Virus record (IMG/VR): IMGVR_UViG_3300021373_002388
Span: 1-54,125 of that record
Source of the DNA: a virus
Strand: one strand, 5' to 3'
DNA: 54,125 nucleotides
A model generated the notes under the pieces. It saw nothing but the letters and a program-made list of their open reading frames with translations, made no database searches and was not told the DNA's origin. This document shows positions 25,632 through 33,829 of this stretch, one piece after another (the stretch's first letter is position 1; every line of letters begins with the position of its first letter). The position numbers and the translations under genes were made by a program.

Positions 25632-26603
25632 ATGGCCCTAACACTCACAGACGAAAGACCCTATTTCAAACCATTCCAATATTCATGGGCATATGATGCT
25701 TGGTTGAAACACGAACAGTCCCACTGGCTGATGACTGAGGTACCAATGCAGGAAGACGTTAAGGATTGGCAGACCAGACTCACAGACGCTGAGAAAGCCT
25801 TCCTTACAAACATCTTTCGCTTCTTCACACAGGGTGACATTGACGTTGCCGGTGCTTATGTAAACAACTATCTACCACACTTCCCACAACCAGAAGTGCG
25901 TATGATGTTGCTTGGGTTTGCAGCACGAGAAGCACTGCACGTTGCGGCATATTCTCATTTGATCGAAACTTTGGGTATGCCAGAGTCTACGTATCAAGAA
26001 TTTCTTGAGTATGAATCAATGGCAGAGAAGCATGATTACTTCCAAGGGCTTTCCATGGAAACACAGGACAAACAACAGATTGCAGTGAACATTGCTGCGT
26101 TTTCGGCATTTACTGAAGGTATGCAGTTGTTCTCTTCGTTCATCATGTTGTTGAATTTCCCACGACACGGAAAGATGAAAGGCATGGGGCAAATCGTTAC
26201 ATGGTCTATTGTAGATGAGACCCAACACGCAGAGAACATGATCAAGTTGTTCCGAGAATATGTGAATGAAAATCTTGAAGTCTGGAATGACGAGACTAAA
26301 AGTAAGATATATACCATTGCAGAAAAAATGGTAGAACTGGAAGATAAGTTTATTGATCTGGCATTTGCCATGGGTGACATGGAAGAGTTGACTGCAGAGG
26401 ATGTTAAGAAGTACATCCGTTACATTGCAGATCGACGCTTGATCAGTCTTGGTCTCAAGGGAATCTTCCGTATTAAGAAGAATCCATTGCTGTGGGTGGA
26501 GGAAATGATTAACGCTCCTATTCACACAAACTTTTTTGAGAATCGTTCTACGGATTACGCTCGTGGGGCATTAACAGGAGATTGGGGAGACGTTTGGGCA
26601 TGA
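25632..26603 (+). CDS. nrdB: Ribonucleotide reductase class I beta subunit NrdB
   Basis: 323 residues. Di-iron ligands are seen in REALHVAAYSHL (Glu, His, with Tyr as candidate radical residue four positions after His) and DETQHAEN (Glu, His), with further Glu residues in the helices between. It supplies the tyrosyl radical to NrdA. Five smaller genes separate it from nrdA. Its stop overlaps the deaminase gene by 4 bases. Confidence 0.94.
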   Translation: MALTLTDERPYFKPFQYSWAYDAWLKHEQSHWLMTEVPMQEDVKDWQTRLTDAEKAFLTNIFRFFTQGDIDVAGAYVNNYLPHFPQPEVRMMLLGFAAREALHVAAYSHLIETLGMPESTYQEFLEYESMAEKHDYFQGLSMETQDKQQIAVNIAAFSAFTEGMQLFSSFIMLLNFPRHGKMKGMGQIVTWSIVDETQHAENMIKLFREYVNENLEVWNDETKSKIYTIAEKMVELEDKFIDLAFAMGDMEELTAEDVKKYIRYIADRRLISLGLKGIFRIKKNPLLWVEEMINAPIHTNFFENRSTDYARGALTGDWGDVWA

Positions 26604-27046
26604 AGAAAGTTTGGATAGATTATTTTGCCAAAATTGCAAAAGAGACTGCGGCTATGTCTTATGCAAACAGGTTGAAAGTTGGTTGTGTAATCGTCAAGGA
26701 AAACGCACAAGGACATTATAATATCATATCAATCGGGTATAACGGTATGCCCAGTGGTTGGGAAAATGTTTGTGAAGACACTATTGACACAGGCACTAAC
26801 ATTTATTATCAGACCAAACCAGAAGTGATGCATGCAGAGCGGAATGCTTTGGATAAGGTTACAAGATCAACTGAGTCTAGTGAGGGTGCGGTTGCATTTA
26901 CTACAACTGAACCGTGTTTGGAATGTGCTAAGAGTCTTTTTGCTGCGGGGATTAAGGAAGTATATTATATCGATGCTTACGATAGGGTACCCAATGTCGG
27001 TATAAACTTTTTGGAAAAGTCAGGTGTTAAAGTATGTCAGATTTGA
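26600..27046 (+). CDS. dCMP deaminase
   Basis: 148 residues converting dCMP to dUMP for dTTP synthesis. Zinc site: HAE (His78, Glu80) and PCLEC (Cys106, Cys109), with an inserted region around 50-70 typical of dCMP deaminases (GYNGMPSG). ATG 26600 overlaps the nrdB stop (ATGA). Works with NrdA/NrdB to balance pyrimidines. Confidence 0.93.
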   Translation: MKKVWIDYFAKIAKETAAMSYANRLKVGCVIVKENAQGHYNIISIGYNGMPSGWENVCEDTIDTGTNIYYQTKPEVMHAERNALDKVTRSTESSEGAVAFTTTEPCLECAKSLFAAGIKEVYYIDAYDRVPNVGINFLEKSGVKVCQI

Positions 27047-27213
27047 AAGTAGAAAAAATAATTGAGTGTGAACATTGTAATACTGAGTTCACGGTAACCC
27101 ACAACATGTCAGAACATCACTATATGGTAGGTTTCTGCTGTTTCTGTGGGTATGAGTTGGAAGTTGAAGTGACCCTAGATGATTTCGTGGGTCTTGATGA
27201 AGAGAACTTCTAA
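27034..27213 (+). CDS. Small zinc-finger protein
   Basis: 59 residues overlapping the deaminase 3' end by 13 bases. Two CxxC pairs (CEHCNTEF and CFCGYEL) about 24 residues apart form a zinc ribbon. The C-terminus is acidic. Its stop overlaps the next start as TAATG, indicating coupled translation. Confidence 0.75.
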   Translation: MSDLKVEKIIECEHCNTEFTVTHNMSEHHYMVGFCCFCGYELEVEVTLDDFVGLDEENF

Positions 27214-27482
27214 TGCAAGGTCAGTGGCAGGGTGGAAAGGGTTCTGGAAAAAGAAAGAGCCAGATCAGTTACAAGGAAGAGTGTATTCGCTATGACTTGT
27301 CGTTTTGTGATATGCCAGACCCAGTAGATTGTAAGAAGTGTGGGTGGAAACCTTCAATAGTACAAAGTAAAGATGATTTGTTTAGAGTTCATTGTGCGAA
27401 TCTTCCATGCGAAATGAAAGTCGAAGAGACCAGCCACTCACTCAAAGAAGCCACCATTCGATGGAATTATGAAAATAAGTAA
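27213..27482 (+). CDS. Lar-like restriction-alleviation zinc protein
   Basis: 89 residues. The order CKKCG, HC..LPC, then KEATIRWNYEN matches the small Lar family (two Cys pairs and a terminal 'A...WN' helix). Lar of prophage Rac protects DNA from type I restriction by stimulating modification; for this homologue the role is an inference. The Gly/Lys-rich first 17 residues are extra. Confidence 0.7.
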   Translation: MQGQWQGGKGSGKRKSQISYKEECIRYDLSFCDMPDPVDCKKCGWKPSIVQSKDDLFRVHCANLPCEMKVEETSHSLKEATIRWNYENK

Positions 27483-27490
27483 TATAAATA
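27483..27490 (+). promoter_or_regulatory. T4-type late promoter TATAAATA
   Basis: Exact octamer 25 bases before a GIY-YIG-like gene. The predicted leader carries GGAGG and a four-codon upstream ORF (ATG 27509) that overlaps the main start. Confidence 0.6.
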
Positions 27491-27515
27491 GTGTATTGGA
27501 GGGTTTCAATGCACT

Positions 27516-27863
27516 ATGGCTAAGAAAAAAACAAGAAAAAAGAAAGAGCCTCAGATACACAGAGTTTACGTTACAACGTTTCCAGACGGTACCTACTACA
27601 TAGGTTATTCTGGAAAACCTCAACATCTTTATGAGAAGTATTATGGTAGCTCCAAGTATGTTCTGGAGTATGAAGGTGAATTGGAAAAAGAAACCATCGC
27701 AGAATACTCCAAGAAATCTCATGCAAAATGTGTTGAGGCAATTTTACAATGGGAAAATAGGCATGACCCTAGAATGTTGAATGACATGTGGAATGTAAGG
27801 CTTAGGCTCTCGCATCTAAGCGATTTAGAAATACCTAACTGGAGACCAAAATGTTCTTTATAG
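27516..27863 (+). CDS. GIY-YIG-like nuclease domain protein
   Basis: 115 residues. VYVTTFPDGTYYIGYS (about residues 18-33) fits the GIY...YIG pattern with 'VYV' as the first block, followed by a Y/K-rich helix. It lacks the usual long C-terminal DNA-binding part, so it could be a short endonuclease or a relict. Overlaps the next gene by 13 bases. Confidence 0.65.
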   Translation: MAKKKTRKKKEPQIHRVYVTTFPDGTYYIGYSGKPQHLYEKYYGSSKYVLEYEGELEKETIAEYSKKSHAKCVEAILQWENRHDPRMLNDMWNVRLRLSHLSDLEIPNWRPKCSL

Positions 27864-28852
27864 CACTATTACTATTTTCAGCACTAGCAGTATCCTCAGT
27901 AGCAGGATACTTTTCTATTGTGGGATTAATGGCTATTTTCCCTGCAGCCTCGACAGAAATCTTGGCTATGGGTGTTGTGTTAGAAGTGGCAAAACTAGTA
28001 ACTGCCTCGTGGGTATATCGATACTGGCACGTAGGGTACAAGGGACTCAAATCTTATTTCATAGCAGCCGTTGTGGTGCTGTCAATCGTTACATCCATGG
28101 GCATCTTTGGATTTCTATCCAAGGCTCATTTAGAACACAGTGTGACCGTAGGGGACAATACATTACAGATCGAACGGCTGGACCGTCAGATTGCTTCTGA
28201 ACAGCGAAGAATAAATGATGCTCAGACGGTCCTAGATCAGCTAGATGAAACAGTACAGACCTTGATTGACTATGATCGTATTCGGGGAGAGGATGGCGCA
28301 GTGGCTACCAGAGAGCGCCAGTCGGAAGAGCGTCAAGAACTAAACGGGGCTATTGATTCTGCCCAGACCCAGATCGATGGGATTAATGAGCGGAAACTGG
28401 TACTGGAACAAGAACAGCTTGCAGTAGAGGTTGAGGTAGGCCCAATCCTGTACATTGCAGAACTTTTTTACGGAAATTCCGAAAAAGAAACTATTGACAA
28501 AGCAGTGCGTTTTATGATACTCTTGTTAATATGCGTATTTGACCCACTTGCAATTCTGTTGGTGATCGCCACCAATATAAGCTTGAAAGAGCGCAGGGGT
28601 GAGTCAATAACATTCGTCGATAATAATGTGGTTAAGAAGCCGGTTGACTTCGGTTTACCCGAGGCATCTGAACCACCACCAATGCCCGAGGTTCCTCCAG
28701 CAAAGGACTCGGAGGTTGAAATCGATGAAAATTCCCCAGAATTCAATCAGGCTGAGAAGGATTATGTCTTGAGGACGGTTGATAGACGATTGAGGAAAAA
28801 ACTAGGTTGGTTAATTGATCAAAAAGGAGAAAATAATGAGTCAGAAAGTTGA
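27851..28852 (+). CDS. Conserved membrane protein with coiled coil
   Basis: 333 residues. Three hydrophobic helices lie in the first 95 residues (about 2-30, 35-58, 68-92), then a coiled coil (100-200) and a fourth helix (217-240) before a proline-rich acidic tail. The N-terminal GYFSIVGLMAIFPAA and GIFGFLSKAH blocks are recognisable from marine T4-like phages. Function unknown; expected in the inner membrane. Confidence 0.78.
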   Translation: MFFIALLLFSALAVSSVAGYFSIVGLMAIFPAASTEILAMGVVLEVAKLVTASWVYRYWHVGYKGLKSYFIAAVVVLSIVTSMGIFGFLSKAHLEHSVTVGDNTLQIERLDRQIASEQRRINDAQTVLDQLDETVQTLIDYDRIRGEDGAVATRERQSEERQELNGAIDSAQTQIDGINERKLVLEQEQLAVEVEVGPILYIAELFYGNSEKETIDKAVRFMILLLICVFDPLAILLVIATNISLKERRGESITFVDNNVVKKPVDFGLPEASEPPPMPEVPPAKDSEVEIDENSPEFNQAEKDYVLRTVDRRLRKKLGWLIDQKGENNESES

Positions 28853-29129
28853 GAAGGATGCCATTGTATCCATGATTACTACAGTCGGTGAGTTTGTTGG
28901 TCGGCTAAAGCAGGAAAGTGAGACAGAAATTGTCTTGACACGACCCCGTATTGTGATGCATAATAAGGATGGTATGGGTTTCGGTGCTGGAATCGCCATG
29001 ACAGGCGTTGAGGAACCAGAAGAAGCCATTTTTTATAAAACTAACGTGGTGTTCATGAACAAGACTAACGAAGCAATTGAGAAGGCTTGGACCACTTTTA
29101 CCAGTGGGATTGAAATCGCCACCCCTTAA
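28836..29129 (+). CDS. Hypothetical protein
   Basis: 97 residues from ATG 28836, which has a strong AAGGAGA site inside the end of the previous gene. Beta strands around 'TEIVLTRPRIVM' and 'AIFYKTNVVFMNKT' suggest a small barrel. No family recognised; translationally coupled to the membrane protein gene. Confidence 0.7.
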   Translation: MSQKVEKDAIVSMITTVGEFVGRLKQESETEIVLTRPRIVMHNKDGMGFGAGIAMTGVEEPEEAIFYKTNVVFMNKTNEAIEKAWTTFTSGIEIATP

Positions 29130-29141
29130 GGAGTGATTGTT

Positions 29142-29447
29142 ATGCCAAATGTGACTGAATTTCTAGATCGACGCAATGAAACTGAATGGCAGGGGGAAGC
29201 TAAAAATCTTCTGCGTATGTTCAATTGCATCATTGTTTTTCAGAAAGTAGATGGTTCTATCCGTGAACTGGTGGGGACGTTGCGTTCTGATGTTCTACCA
29301 GAGTTTTCTGATTCCGGTAGACCTAAACCCCCACCCCGCAATGACCAAATGAAGGTCTATGACGTTGAGAGTGAAGGCTGGCGAGCAGTGAAGTATGACA
29401 AGATCATCAGCTTCAAGGTTCTACCCAACGCTAAAAATGAGGGTTGA
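29142..29447 (+). CDS. Small SH3/Sm-like barrel protein (DUF2693/WYL_2-like)
   Basis: 101 residues. The pattern 'VFQKVDGSIRELVGTL....LPE' followed by 'MKVYDVESEGWRAVKYDKI' matches the DUF2693 family of small phage proteins with an Sm-like fold. ATG 29142 is favoured by AAGGAG 8 bases upstream over GTG 29133. Its last codons overlap the next promoter. Confidence 0.75.
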   Translation: MPNVTEFLDRRNETEWQGEAKNLLRMFNCIIVFQKVDGSIRELVGTLRSDVLPEFSDSGRPKPPPRNDQMKVYDVESEGWRAVKYDKIISFKVLPNAKNEG

Positions 29448-29472
29448 CAGCCGTTTAATCATTTGATATAAT
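29444..29472 (+). promoter_or_regulatory. Consensus sigma70 promoter
   Basis: TTGACA (29444-29449), 17-base spacer, TATAAT (29467-29472): perfect consensus in both boxes. It starts the operon 29498-30761. Confidence 0.92.
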
Positions 29473-29497
29473 GGTGTTTTAATGATGGGGGTATATT

Positions 29498-29680
29498 ATG
29501 ACTAAGAAGACAGGTAATGCTTTCCTAGACAGAATTATCTATGAGGAAGAGGCTAAGACCAAACAGTGTGCTGTGATTGGTTGTACTGAACAAGCTACAC
29601 ACACATGGTCTGGGCATCCCACATGCGATAAGTGTGGTCTTCCGGGTCGTAAGAGTCTCCCCTTTCCGAGAGTGATATAA
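29498..29680 (+). CDS. Small zinc-finger protein
   Basis: 60 residues with CAVIGC and CDKCG pairs (about 24-29 and 43-47) plus His residues between them. Directly behind a consensus promoter and 1 base before the next gene. Probably a small early zinc protein; no family recognised. Confidence 0.75.
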   Translation: MTKKTGNAFLDRIIYEEEAKTKQCAVIGCTEQATHTWSGHPTCDKCGLPGRKSLPFPRVI

Positions 29681-29681
29681 T

Positions 29682-30761
29682 ATGGCAAAGCGAAAGAGAA
29701 GCCTACACGTTCTCCCAGAACCAGACTGGAGTAAGCTTAGTAAAGCTACTACTCAAGAGCAAAGGAAGGAAGCATTCAATTTCTGCCTTTACTTTGTTCA
29801 CTATGAGATTCAGGATAGGACCGGTGTGCCCCATGTGAAAAAATGGATGAGGCAAAACTGGGATGCTGAGAGTGTGAAGAAAATCTTGAAGCTACCAGAC
29901 CCAACTTTCTATTCGGCGGCTAAGTATGCTTACTGTTGGAATAAGTTGGGCTGGATGCCTGATGATGTTTCTACGTGGCTTAATGGTTGTAAAGAAGAGT
30001 GGCTTGAAAAGGCTACTAGGGTAGTCAAGGAAAAGAAAACAACCGGTCAAAAGGTTGTTTCAATCAGACCAAACCTAGCTAACTTTGCAAATGCTATTGA
30101 TGATTCTATTGATATTATTATTGATGGTAATGATGCCCCAGATACAAAAGCCCTCGTTGAAAACTTTAACCTGAATCGTGCGGAAATCACTGAAGCTGTG
30201 TCTATTGTTGAAGACATGTCTTCAGACTTCCGTGAGTTGAATGAGGGGACTGATGCACAATTGAAAGAGGCATACTCCCACATCAAAAAAGTGAAGCTGA
30301 GAAAGCTTCTGAAGTTCTTTGATGATATTACTGTTGGTCTGTCCGAAACAAAACAGGCAAATAGGATTACAAGAATTCGACGCAAGAGACCAGTAGACAA
30401 AAACAAGCTGGTTAAGAAACTTAGGTACACCGCTAAGTTTCCCGAGTTGAACTTAACCTCAGTGGACCCAGTAGAAATCATTGGTGCGTCTGAGGTTTGG
30501 ATTTACGACACGACACGTAAACGTCTTGGTGTGTATGCGTCAGAGTATGCTGGCACACTGAGTGTAAAGGGAACTGTTATAGATAATTATTCACTGAGCA
30601 AGTCTTATGAGAAGACTGTCAGGAAACCCGAGAAGGTCACTGAGTTCATGCAATGTAGAAAGAATGGATTGCACAAGTTCATGACCAGCATCCGGGGGAA
30701 ACAGTTTCCAGTAAAGACCAGATCGCAACCGTCGATGGTCATACTGAAAGTAATAAAGTAA
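29682..30761 (+). CDS. Conserved T4-like phage protein
   Basis: 359 residues. The C-terminal third (SVDPVEIIGASEVWIYDTTR, then YAGTLSVKGTVIDNYSLSKS) is a block I recognise from a conserved protein of cyanophage-type myoviruses located near RNase H. The central part is helical and basic. No motif tells its function; a DNA-processing role is guessed from the neighbour. Confidence 0.8.
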   Translation: MAKRKRSLHVLPEPDWSKLSKATTQEQRKEAFNFCLYFVHYEIQDRTGVPHVKKWMRQNWDAESVKKILKLPDPTFYSAAKYAYCWNKLGWMPDDVSTWLNGCKEEWLEKATRVVKEKKTTGQKVVSIRPNLANFANAIDDSIDIIIDGNDAPDTKALVENFNLNRAEITEAVSIVEDMSSDFRELNEGTDAQLKEAYSHIKKVKLRKLLKFFDDITVGLSETKQANRITRIRRKRPVDKNKLVKKLRYTAKFPELNLTSVDPVEIIGASEVWIYDTTRKRLGVYASEYAGTLSVKGTVIDNYSLSKSYEKTVRKPEKVTEFMQCRKNGLHKFMTSIRGKQFPVKTRSQPSMVILKVIK

Positions 30762-30783
30762 TACCGTCTGCTGCGAACTTCTT

Positions 30784-30912
30784 CCAGTCTCGTCTGAGGG
30801 AGGCATTCAGGTAGTCTGGACCAGTAGCGGAGTAACGATAAGTCCCGATGACATGTGTGGCTTACGTGGAAGATCAGATAGTGCGGTGACGTTCTGATCA
30901 TTCGGGCACGTA
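30784..30912 (+). other. Structured intergenic region before RNase H
   Basis: The 160-base gap holds two sizeable hairpins: CCAG-T-CT/AG-T-CTGG (30784-30790, 30813-30819) enclosing CTGA/TCAG, and TACGTG/CACGTA (30863-30868, 30907-30912) enclosing a perfect GATCAGA/TCTGATC (30872-30878, 30893-30899). It has no long open frame. Could be a processing site or leader RNA element. Confidence 0.55.
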
Positions 30913-30936
30913 GAATATAATTTAATGGAGAATGAA

Positions 30937-31824
30937 ATGATTGTTGTCGATTTTTCACAGGTGGTTATCGCCACATATTGCGGAGAGCTTGGGTACGATG
31001 GTATTCAAGACTCTAAGGTTGAGATTGACTATCTCCGTCATATGGTGATGAACACTTTACGATCATACCGTCGAAAGTTTGGTGGTGAGTATGGTGAAAT
31101 GGTTATTGCTTGTGACAACAAAAAGTACTGGCGAAGAGATAAGTTTCCCGAGTACAAAGCACACCGAAAAAAGGACCGGGAAAAATCCAGTGTTGATTGG
31201 GATGGGCTTTTCTTAGGTATTGAAACACTCAAGAGTGAGTTAGATGAGTACTTCCCCTACCCAGTGATTGATATTGGAGGCGCTGAAGCTGACGATGTTA
31301 TTGGTGCGTTGGCTGAATACAGTCAGACTGCTGGTGACGGTGGATTGTTTGATGGTTCTCCAATCCCATATCTCATTCTCTCTGGTGACCACGACTTCAA
31401 TCAACTGCAGAAGTATGCAAACGTAAAGCAGTATTCTCCAATTGAGAAGAAGTGGATTAAGATTAAGGAACCAGCAGAGCATGTTTTGATGCAACACATT
31501 ATCATCGGTGACAAGGGTGACGGGGTTCCCAACATTCTCTCTGAGGACCGATCATTTGTAGACGGAATACGTCAGAAGTCTATCTTCCAAAAAAAGCTTG
31601 ATGTCTGGAAGAAGTCTCCCCCTGAAGAATGGGTTACTGAAGCAATGTCCCAGAACTATAATCGCAATCGTTTAATGGTTGATCTTTCTAAGACTCCGCA
31701 AGAAATCAAAGATGCTATTATTACCGCATATGAAGAAAATACTGGTGGTGACCGTAGCAAGATTCTGGGATATTTTATCAAGAACCGCATGCGTGGATTT
31801 TTTGATTCAGTAAGTGAATTTTGA
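30937..31824 (+). CDS. rnh: RNase H (T4 Rnh, FEN-1 family 5' nuclease)
   Basis: 295 residues removing RNA primers from lagging strands. Acidic metal ligands are seen in MIVVDFSQ, IACDNKKYWR, GGAEADDVIGAL and LSGDHDFNQLQ, with the helix-hairpin-helix-like GDKGDGVPNI. ATG 30937 has GGAGA just upstream and gives the usual short N-terminus; ATG 30925 lacks a ribosome site. Confidence 0.93.
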   Translation: MIVVDFSQVVIATYCGELGYDGIQDSKVEIDYLRHMVMNTLRSYRRKFGGEYGEMVIACDNKKYWRRDKFPEYKAHRKKDREKSSVDWDGLFLGIETLKSELDEYFPYPVIDIGGAEADDVIGALAEYSQTAGDGGLFDGSPIPYLILSGDHDFNQLQKYANVKQYSPIEKKWIKIKEPAEHVLMQHIIIGDKGDGVPNILSEDRSFVDGIRQKSIFQKKLDVWKKSPPEEWVTEAMSQNYNRNRLMVDLSKTPQEIKDAIITAYEENTGGDRSKILGYFIKNRMRGFFDSVSEF

Positions 31825-31825
31825 T

Positions 31826-31833
31826 TATAAATA
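31826..31833 (+). promoter_or_regulatory. T4-type late promoter TATAAATA
   Basis: Exact octamer 2 bases after the RNase H stop; leader of about 25 bases with GAGG before ATG 31866. Confidence 0.65.
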
Positions 31834-31865
31834 ACATTGCAATAATTGAATGATGAGGTAAAAAA

Positions 31866-32357
31866 ATGCAACGACAAGTAGATGAATGCCTTGAAGAAAT
31901 TTTTAAGGCTGAAGGAATTGAAGCACAAGTATTAGCGATGAAAGCATGGGCTAAGAAGTCACAATTTGCTGTTCAGTTAGTTCGTATTGGTGTTGGTGCT
32001 GATAAGGTAGAGTGGAATCTTCCAGAGGGTATGCCTGAGACTGTTAAGCTTGAAGAAGATATTCCAGTTGGTATGGGTGAAACTACCATTGGAATGGAAT
32101 GGCGAAGGATTAAACACTTCTTCACACCAGACAGTAACATGAATAAGCTTGTAGATTGGAAACGTGAACAACAGTGGATTAATATGTTGGAAGGCTTGCA
32201 TCACATTGAAGCCAAGATCATGACTGCAGTGAAAGATGGTAAACTCCTTGAGCTTTATCCCGAAATGGAAAAACTGCTTCCTGAAATCGGTATTAAAGAG
32301 TGGAATAAACCAGAGCCACCTAAGAAGAAGCGTGGTCGGCCTAAGAAAAAGAAGTAA
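31866..32357 (+). CDS. DUF6433-like protein with AT-hook tail
   Basis: 163 residues. The block KDGKLLELYPEMEKLLPEIG followed by a tail KKKRGRPKKKK (AT-hook) matches a small family conserved in marine T4-like phages (DUF6433). The tail would bind the minor groove of AT-rich DNA. Late promoter suggests expression with virion genes. Stop/start overlap of 1 base with the next gene. Confidence 0.8.
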   Translation: MQRQVDECLEEIFKAEGIEAQVLAMKAWAKKSQFAVQLVRIGVGADKVEWNLPEGMPETVKLEEDIPVGMGETTIGMEWRRIKHFFTPDSNMNKLVDWKREQQWINMLEGLHHIEAKIMTAVKDGKLLELYPEMEKLLPEIGIKEWNKPEPPKKKRGRPKKKK

Positions 32358-32893
32358 TGATTACATTATTAACTGAACCTGAAGTAGAAATACTTTGCAA
32401 GGATGACCCAGTACGTCCCCACTTGGAGGCTGAGTTCCGAGTCACGGACGGTAGGGAAGTCTTTGCATTGTATGAAGATGGCATAGTCACAGCGGTTTGT
32501 TGTGTGGCGTACTTGTATGATGTTCCCAAAGAAGAAAAGGACTTGGTTTCGTTATCAATGCATGGAACACCGGACCCCTTTGATGCTGACTGTCCTGAAG
32601 GATACGTCATAGTACCATACACGATTTGGTCCTATTCCCGCCGAGCAGGGACTAGATTATTAAACGAATTGCTTGAAACCATTCGTGTTAGTTGTCAACT
32701 GGTGAAGCCAAGAGTAGTAACACTTTCACCAATCACAGACCTAGCAAAGAAATTTCATGAAGGCAATGGGGCTTTGATGATCAAACAAAATGCAAAGAAT
32801 CTAAACTTTGAATATTTCATATTCAATAAACCAGAAACAGCAACTGTTTATGACTTGGATTATTTTCGAGAAAAAAATGTTCAAAATAACTGA
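32357..32893 (+). CDS. GNAT acetyltransferase-like protein
   Basis: 178 residues. Strand-helix order fits GNAT: 'EVFALYEDGIVTAVCCVAYL', a strand YVIVPYTIWSY, then SRRAGTRLLNELLETI at the acetyl-CoA binding position and PRVVTLSPITDLAKKFHEGNGA as the last strand-helix. Similar genes occur in marine T4-like phages. Substrate unknown. Confidence 0.72.
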   Translation: MITLLTEPEVEILCKDDPVRPHLEAEFRVTDGREVFALYEDGIVTAVCCVAYLYDVPKEEKDLVSLSMHGTPDPFDADCPEGYVIVPYTIWSYSRRAGTRLLNELLETIRVSCQLVKPRVVTLSPITDLAKKFHEGNGALMIKQNAKNLNFEYFIFNKPETATVYDLDYFREKNVQNN

Positions 32894-33092
32894 TGTTTGG
32901 GAGGCATTGTTTCAAGAGGAATACGAGATAGTTGTATACCTTAACAAAAAGCTTACCAAGAAAAACACATATGCGGCAAAGAAGGTTATTAAGTCATCCC
33001 CAAAACATTTCGTTTGGGTTGGCACTGATGGTAAGAAACACGAGTTGAAATTTGTTAACCCGGTAAATTACCACATAACCAAATTAATCTAG
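32877..33092 (+). CDS. Small basic hypothetical protein
   Basis: 71 residues from ATG 32877, overlapping the previous gene by 17 bases. Lys-rich with a beta-like 'HFVWVGTDGKKHELKFV'. Its 3' end runs 9 bases into the convergent - strand gene. Confidence 0.65.
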   Translation: MFKITDVWEALFQEEYEIVVYLNKKLTKKNTYAAKKVIKSSPKHFVWVGTDGKKHELKFVNPVNYHITKLI

Positions 33093-33581
33093 GGGCTTGT
33101 ACGGGTCATAATAGCGCCCCGGCTGATATCCTTCTGGGATAGAGTCGTTCTCGGGTATGAGAGTCGTGTGCTGTGCGTTGCAGATGTATTTGTACTTACC
33201 ACGCGCCCGTCTCTTTTCGGACATTTTTAATTTGGTTTCGTACTTGTGTTTTCTGCCATACATGTTATTATTCTCACCACGAAACTTGCCAGTCTTGGCT
33301 TTTATTATTTTTTGACGGTGCTCTTCGGAGATACCATTTTGATGTGGAGGATTTTTCTTAACGCCAGCACTGATTTTGTCTTTGGTCTCTTGAGTATGTT
33401 TGGTGCGTTTTCTTGCCTTATCTACCGCAAACTCAATACCCTGCTTCTCTGCGTATTCCCGCAGAACTTCAACAGCGTTGGCTTTACGTACTAATTCCCG
33501 TGGCTTGGGTACCTTATCGACACCCTTGTTATCCACGAGATAATACCCTTCATTTGTATGGAATATAAAGTAAGATTTCAT
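33084..33581 (-). CDS. NUMOD3-containing homing-endonuclease-like protein
   Basis: 165 residues; the only convincing gene on the - strand. Three NUMOD3-type DNA-binding repeats are visible (HTQETKDKISAGVK, SEEHRQKIIKAKTG, NMYGRKHKYETKLKMSEKRR), as found in the C-terminal parts of GIY-YIG homing enzymes such as T4 Seg proteins. No GIY-YIG or HNH catalytic block is recognisable, so it may be the remnant of a mobile endonuclease or a partner of one. It has a late promoter on its own strand. Confidence 0.8.
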   Translation of the reverse strand: MKSYFIFHTNEGYYLVDNKGVDKVPKPRELVRKANAVEVLREYAEKQGIEFAVDKARKRTKHTQETKDKISAGVKKNPPHQNGISEEHRQKIIKAKTGKFRGENNNMYGRKHKYETKLKMSEKRRARGKYKYICNAQHTTLIPENDSIPEGYQPGRYYDPYKPLD

Positions 33582-33587
33582 AATAAT

Positions 33588-33595
33588 TATTTATA
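33588..33595 (-). promoter_or_regulatory. T4-type late promoter TATAAATA on the - strand
   Basis: Exact octamer read on the - strand, 6 bases before the ATG of the NUMOD3 gene, predicting a leaderless or nearly leaderless RNA. Confidence 0.75.
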
Positions 33596-33602
33596 AAAGT
33601 GC

Positions 33603-33630
33603 TTGACAACTGATAAAATATGTGTATAAT
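33603..33630 (+). promoter_or_regulatory. Sigma70 early promoter
   Basis: TTGACA (33603-33608), 16-base spacer, TATAAT (33625-33630). Perfect dyad TATGTGT/ACACATA (33619-33625, 33633-33639) surrounds the -10. Confidence 0.9.
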
Positions 33631-33662
33631 GGACACATAATCAATTGAACGAGGTATTTATT

Positions 33663-33827
33663 ATGGAAAACGAATTTGACTTGGAAGAATACGCATATCA
33701 ACAAGAAGCTGCTGAGTTGTACGAGCAGGAAGACAAGTATGTTGATGTTTGTGGTGAAGGCTACACTTGCCTTAACTGTGGTGCCACTACTCCAGATCAT
33801 TCTTGTGCAGATGTGTGGGGTGACTAA
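33663..33827 (+). CDS. Small acidic protein with CxxC
   Basis: 54 residues from ATG 33663 (ACGAGG upstream). Glu/Tyr-rich first half, then CGEGYTCLNCGAT..HSC, a possible zinc site. First gene of the operon 33663-35925. No family recognised. Confidence 0.75.
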   Translation: MENEFDLEEYAYQQEAAELYEQEDKYVDVCGEGYTCLNCGATTPDHSCADVWGD

Positions 33828-33829
33828 AA

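Noticed and set aside
26016-26525. 169-codon - strand ORF opposite nrdB
   Set aside because: Lies fully within a well-supported gene, has no family features and no promoter.
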